From Chrysomallon squamiferum (taxonomy: Eukaryota > Mollusca > Gastropoda > Neomphalida > Peltospiridae), in contig CM022665.1 in the NCBI GenBank assembly GCA_012295275.1, positions 16,172,476 to 16,236,475 on the forward strand: a stretch of DNA of 64,000 nucleotides, read 5' to 3'. Shown here piece by piece: positions 53,375 through 64,000 of this stretch; position 1 is the first letter of the stretch; each line of letters starts with the position of its first letter. The notes beneath the pieces are model-generated. The model saw only the letters and a list, made by a program, of their open reading frames with translations, searched no databases and was not told the DNA's origin. The position numbers were made by a program, and so were the translations under genes.

Positions 53375-54104
53375 TATAATAATAATAATAATAATAAGTA
53401 AATAAATAGATAAATAAATAAATAAAAATGTCTGCGACAAAATATATTTGTTTTTACCACGAGGACATATGATTTGAGGTCAAAATTAATATACGTTCTA
53501 CTTTGTTTCTTTCGGTTCTTCTTCTTCTTCTTCTTCTTCATTAGAAGTTACTCAAACAGCTTCGACAGATCATTGGATGTACAGATAATAGCTGGGAGTT
53601 TTAAAATGCTTCACTGATTTAAAGCGTTTATCAGACAGATTAACTACAGATTAATGTCAATACCTGTATTTGTCATCTTTATAGTCTTTTGACATTTTTG
53701 CATGTCATTATTACTGTTGTGACTGCGGTTGTTGTTATCGTTAATAACAGCCTTTCTACTGCTATTACTGTTTATTTATTTATTATTATTGTTTTTGTTT
53801 GTTGATATTGTAGTTACATTTATTATTATTATTGTTATTGTTGTTATTGTTATTATTATTATTGTTGTTGTTGGCTGATGTTGTAGTTGATACAGTTATT
53901 ATTGTTGTTGTTGTTGTTATTTTATTGTTGTATCTGTTACTGATATTGCAGTTTTATTGTTATCACTGTTATTATTGTTGTTGTTGCTGTTGTTATTGTT
54001 TGTTGATGTTGTAGTTGTTGCAGTTATTATTATTTAAATAAAATAGTGACCGAAGTGAACGGAGCATTATTTAAACGTACGCTGAAGTAACAGTAAAAAT
54101 GAAC
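51923..54104. other. Region upstream of gene F; possible noncoding-exon donor, otherwise repeats
   Basis: A minus-strand GGGAAG before GTATTG (near 52702-52710) could be the donor of the noncoding first exon of gene F; no clear TATA box is upstream. The rest holds A-rich and T-rich runs, an AAT array (53327-53396), TTC repeats (53518-53540) and TTG/TTA arrays (53820-54030). Confidence 0.4.
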
Positions 54105-54310
54105 ACTATTTCAAATAATTTATACATCAGTTTAATTAAGGTAGAGTAATATTCAGAACAGCAAAGTAAATAACTGGATGTAAAGTCAAATAGAATTTCT
54201 GTCAAAATGAAAACAAAATATATAAAATAATAATAAATAAATTAAATAAATAAAATTTAAAAAAACCCGGTTATAATTAAAAAAGAAAAAAAACCAAGAA
54301 CGTGATCCTG
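54105..54310 (+). repeat. Direct repeat, copy 1 (~205 bp)
   Basis: Shares with 54529-54724 a block that includes CAGTTTAATTAAGGTAGAG, AGCAAAGTAAATAACTGGATG and AGAACGTGAT, in the same order and orientation. Offset is about 420 bp, so it is probably a tandem duplication with later expansion of A-rich parts. Confidence 0.85.
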
Positions 54311-54528
54311 ATAATGAACTAATTAATCGTGTATAAAATATCGATTAACACTTAATATTTCAGTTCTTAGCTCTTGTTGTTGTATCTACAGATGACGTCA
54401 AGTCACAACAATGTACAAAAACAAACTACACATTCTCACATAGATACATTACACCTACATACAACAGCCATGTACTAATAGACGTGCGCGCGCGCGCACA
54501 CACACACACACAGACACTAAAAAGGCAC

Positions 54529-54724
54529 AATATTTAAAATTATTTATACTTCAGTTTAATTAAGGTAGAGTAATATTCAGAAGAGCAAAGTAAATAACTG
54601 GATGTAAATCAAACAGGATTTCTGTCAGTATGAAAAAAAAAAAAAAAATAAAATAAAATAAATAAATAAAAAATATAAAAGGTTAAAATTAAAAAAAGAA
54701 AAAGAAAAGAAAGAACGTGATGCT
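54529..54724 (+). repeat. Direct repeat, copy 2 (~195 bp)
   Basis: Second copy of the unit at 54105-54310, differing by substitutions and by the length of the A-rich stretch. A short CG/CA dinucleotide tract (54486-54513) precedes it. Confidence 0.85.
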
Positions 54725-55634
54725 AGTACAAAAACACACACACACACATTCCCAGTCGCAAGTATTTAGTCACACCTAAATATATATATATATGGAGTTA
54801 CATCAAGAAAAACAAACCCAGAGAGACCCTGAAATACGTACATACAACACTGAACTACGAAATGACTCTTAACCTCTAACGAGGAAAAACTGTTACCTAA
54901 TGTATGTCGTTACAATGGGTTAATCTTCATTTAACAACATCCTTAACCAACGTGGATGCTTCTAAGTGTGATTAGTAATTACCCGTTTCGTTTATCCTGG
55001 TTATTAGATAATTAAACAATAATGATCAGATCTGTGATATAAAGTAGATTATTATTATTTTAAAGCCTTAACGTATTTTAACGTATTCTTTTTGATGTTT
55101 TATCTGTAAAGATAGTTATCAGACATAACTTATTTCATATATATTTATTTATATTTCGTAATATGTGACACTTGGTATATCATTATGATAACCAAAGTGT
55201 ATAGTCACACGAATTCATAAAACAACAACAACACCAAAAAAACACTGTTATATTTAAATACATGGCTATATTTAAGTCTATACATTGCCCCCCCCAAAAA
55301 AATAAAATAAATAAAAAATAAAAAATGAAAATTAAATAAATGAATAAATAAATGAATGAATGAATGAATAAATAAATGAAATAAAATAAAATAAATAAAA
55401 AATAAATAATAAAAAATTAAAAAATTAAAAATGAAAATGATTATAAAAAAATAATTATAAATGAATGGATGAATGAATGATTGAATGAATAAATAAAGAA
55501 GGAAAGAAAGCAAAAAGAAAGAAAGAAAATAAACATAAATACACATTAACAAACAAACACGATCATTATGAAATATACTGAAACAATATCCATGTTGAAA
55601 TAACGTTAGTATCTAATTTCTGAAAGGCTGATCA
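54725..55634. other. Intergenic downstream of gene G; no gene seen
   Basis: AT-rich sequence with an AAAT/GAAT tetranucleotide tract (about 55300-55500). It should include the 3' UTR of gene G. No clear AATAAA near the stop codon. Confidence 0.45.
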
Positions 55635-62331
<6,697 letters not shown>

Positions 62332-62559
62332 CTGAAAACAAAAAAGTGTTTGTATGTTTATATATAAGTATATATTGATAAAATATATTCAACCAAAAAA
62401 AACCACAAAAATCGACATTCATTGCAGAAATTAAGGTATTAAATAAATTTAACATTTAGGAGGATGAGTGCATATTTTGCGTACATTTTTGCTGCCAGTA
62501 GACCATCACTATGACCACCCTATGAAACAAAATGTCATCCATAAAAGAAGGCATAGAAT
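62332..62559. other. Intron 1 of gene G, proximal part; nothing recognised
   Basis: AT-rich sequence between coding exon 2 and the transposase relic. No first coding exon of gene G is present here or anywhere to the right edge. Confidence 0.5.
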
Positions 62560-63351
62560 GAAAACTTTCAATATCGTGACTGCTACTGCAAATCAGCAGG
62601 ACAAGGGCCTTTTGCTGCTGTTGAAAGTTCTATGGTTGTGAGTGTCTCCTGTGTTCATACAACTGCTGACCAGGACAACACGTGTACGTGGTGTAGGGTG
62701 AGAAACTCAGTCACAGTATGGCAACTCGTGCTTGAGCGTTGTCATGTTGGAAGACCATGTACGGGATTATAACGAGAGCAACGATTTCGTCCCGTAGCGA
62801 ACGCCTCTGAGGCTTCCATCGCAGAAAATGTTGCACCTTGCCCGCATATTCCCACCTATCTGTCAACCTTCATTACAAAACAGTCCTACTGTCTCTCGCC
62901 TCTCACTCTGATACGCGATCCAGTAAACTCTCAAGTTGAATCGGGATTCAACAGTAAATATTTTGCCATCTGATTCTTTTGTCCATCCGATCTGTCGTCG
63001 TGTCCGCTGCAGACAGAGGTGAAGATGGCGTGCGGTGGTAGTAGGTGTGCTCGCAGGTCGGAGTGGTCGGATGATGTAGGCTCAGAGATGGTTCCTGATA
63101 GTCTGAACAGGAGTACTGACCTGTCGGGTAAGAATCGTGGCTGACTGAAGCCGATTCCTGAGATTAGTGGTTTGGAGATACTGGTTACTAGATCACTGAC
63201 TTGTAGACTGCCGCTCTGAGGGCGGTAAATGATGGACCCAGTGCCATGCGAACGACTGTTCAGTCTCTGTATGGGCAGTATGGTTACAGACGCGCCCAGC
63301 ATCAACTATCCATTCTGCTCTCTGACGGTCATTTTGCGATAGGCGTGGCAT
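62560..63351 (-). pseudogene. Decayed Tc1/mariner-type transposase gene
   Basis: On the minus strand it begins MPRLSQNDRQRAEW, the characteristic start of one group of animal Tc1-like transposases. Parts of the helix-turn-helix region follow in shifted frames (GSIIYRPQSG, then LQTTNLRNRL and VQTIRNHL), then an ESRFNLRVYW segment around the second catalytic region, and VFQHDNAQARVA around the third. At least two frameshifts and several stops separate these pieces, so it is inactive. Terminal inverted repeats were not identified. It lies in what should be intron 1 of gene G. Recognition rests on motif memory, not a search. Confidence 0.75.
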
Positions 63352-64000
63352 AATCAAACGGTATTTTTATATTTTTTTTTTTTTTGGAGTTGTGCAGTCA
63401 AAATTACACCCTACTCAAATATGAGGCATTTGCACACAAAACAACCAGCACTCAGCATGAAAACCAGAATTGTGACGGCATTGCGATACATGACATCCGG
63501 CAATCCGAAACGGTATACACGTGCAATGCGTGGTAAAGTGTGGCACGAACGCACAGTAGTTTTCAAAATTTTAAAATGCATACTTTCTTTTTAATACATG
63601 GCTGAGCATATCACAGTTTTTTGGAGAAAACCAAGAAAACAGTAAACAGTCTAAAATGTATCACCTGTTGGTGATAATAATGATAATGTTAATAGTGGTA
63701 AGAGTAGTAGTAGTGGTAGTAGTAGTGGTAAGAGTAGTAGTAGTGGTAGTAGTAGTGGTAATAGGATTAACAGAGGTATCAGCAGCAGCAGCAGCAGTGG
63801 TAATGATAATAAATAAAACATGACGCAGGTGTAACAATGTAACAGTAATAAGACAATTAATAATGGCTTCTAAAACGTTTCTTTCATTTTTTTGTTTTTT
63901 AATAAAAAGAAATTCTTAATGTTCTTATAAAGCTCTTTAAATGTCTTCATATAAAGGACAATAAAAGACATAGTTTTAATAGGAAAAAACACACACAAAA
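63352..64000. other. Right edge: probable transposon flank, then AGT array; no gene seen
   Basis: 63352-63560 may include the left flank of the Tc1-like element. A degenerate AGT/AGTGGT trinucleotide array occupies about 63690-63810. The signal-peptide exon of gene G is expected beyond the edge. Confidence 0.5.

Noticed and set aside
62931-63305. 124-aa minus-strand open frame as an intact gene
   Set aside because: It is one frame of a frameshifted Tc1-like transposase; neighbouring motifs lie in other frames.

Overview
This window is AT-rich, intron-rich animal nuclear DNA, crowded with di-, tri- and tetranucleotide arrays. GT-AG introns, TATA-type promoters, class C receptor genes and remnants of animal transposons make it metazoan. 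A lophotrochozoan, most likely a mollusc, is my inference; nothing here fixes the species.

All seven genes I can support lie on the minus strand and form two tandem families. The left third (1-17.9 kb) holds four small secreted-protein genes, A to D. Each has a noncoding first exon behind a TATA-type promoter, a signal-peptide exon ending in phase 2, a thrombospondin type-1 (TSP1) exon ending in phase 1, and a terminal exon with a chitin-binding (CBM14/peritrophin-A-like) domain. Gene A runs off the left edge before its last exon. Genes B, C and D are complete (128, 137 and 132 aa). A roughly 2-kb segment upstream of A, including its promoter and noncoding exon, is duplicated upstream of B. 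It is almost identical around the promoter although the coding exons have diverged strongly.

The rest (19.5-62.3 kb) holds three class C GPCR genes related to GABA-B receptors, E, F and G. E (760 aa) and F (729 aa) are complete with 15 coding exons each. G lacks its first exon in the window. Exon lengths and phases match between the three, except that G has one 267-nt exon exactly where E and F have two (123+144). The receptors have a signal peptide, a Venus-flytrap domain and seven membrane segments. Their cytoplasmic tails are only 48, 28 and 25 residues, with no coiled coil, and several canonical GABA-contact residues are replaced.

Between and inside the genes are tRNA-derived SINE-like copies, two hAT-like nonautonomous elements, a decayed Tc1/mariner transposase gene, a 580-bp TG-rich array, repeated 60-100 bp GA/CT tracts and large trinucleotide arrays. 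The arrays account for nearly all other long open frames. The two gene families may be only physical neighbours; I see no sequence evidence that they act together.
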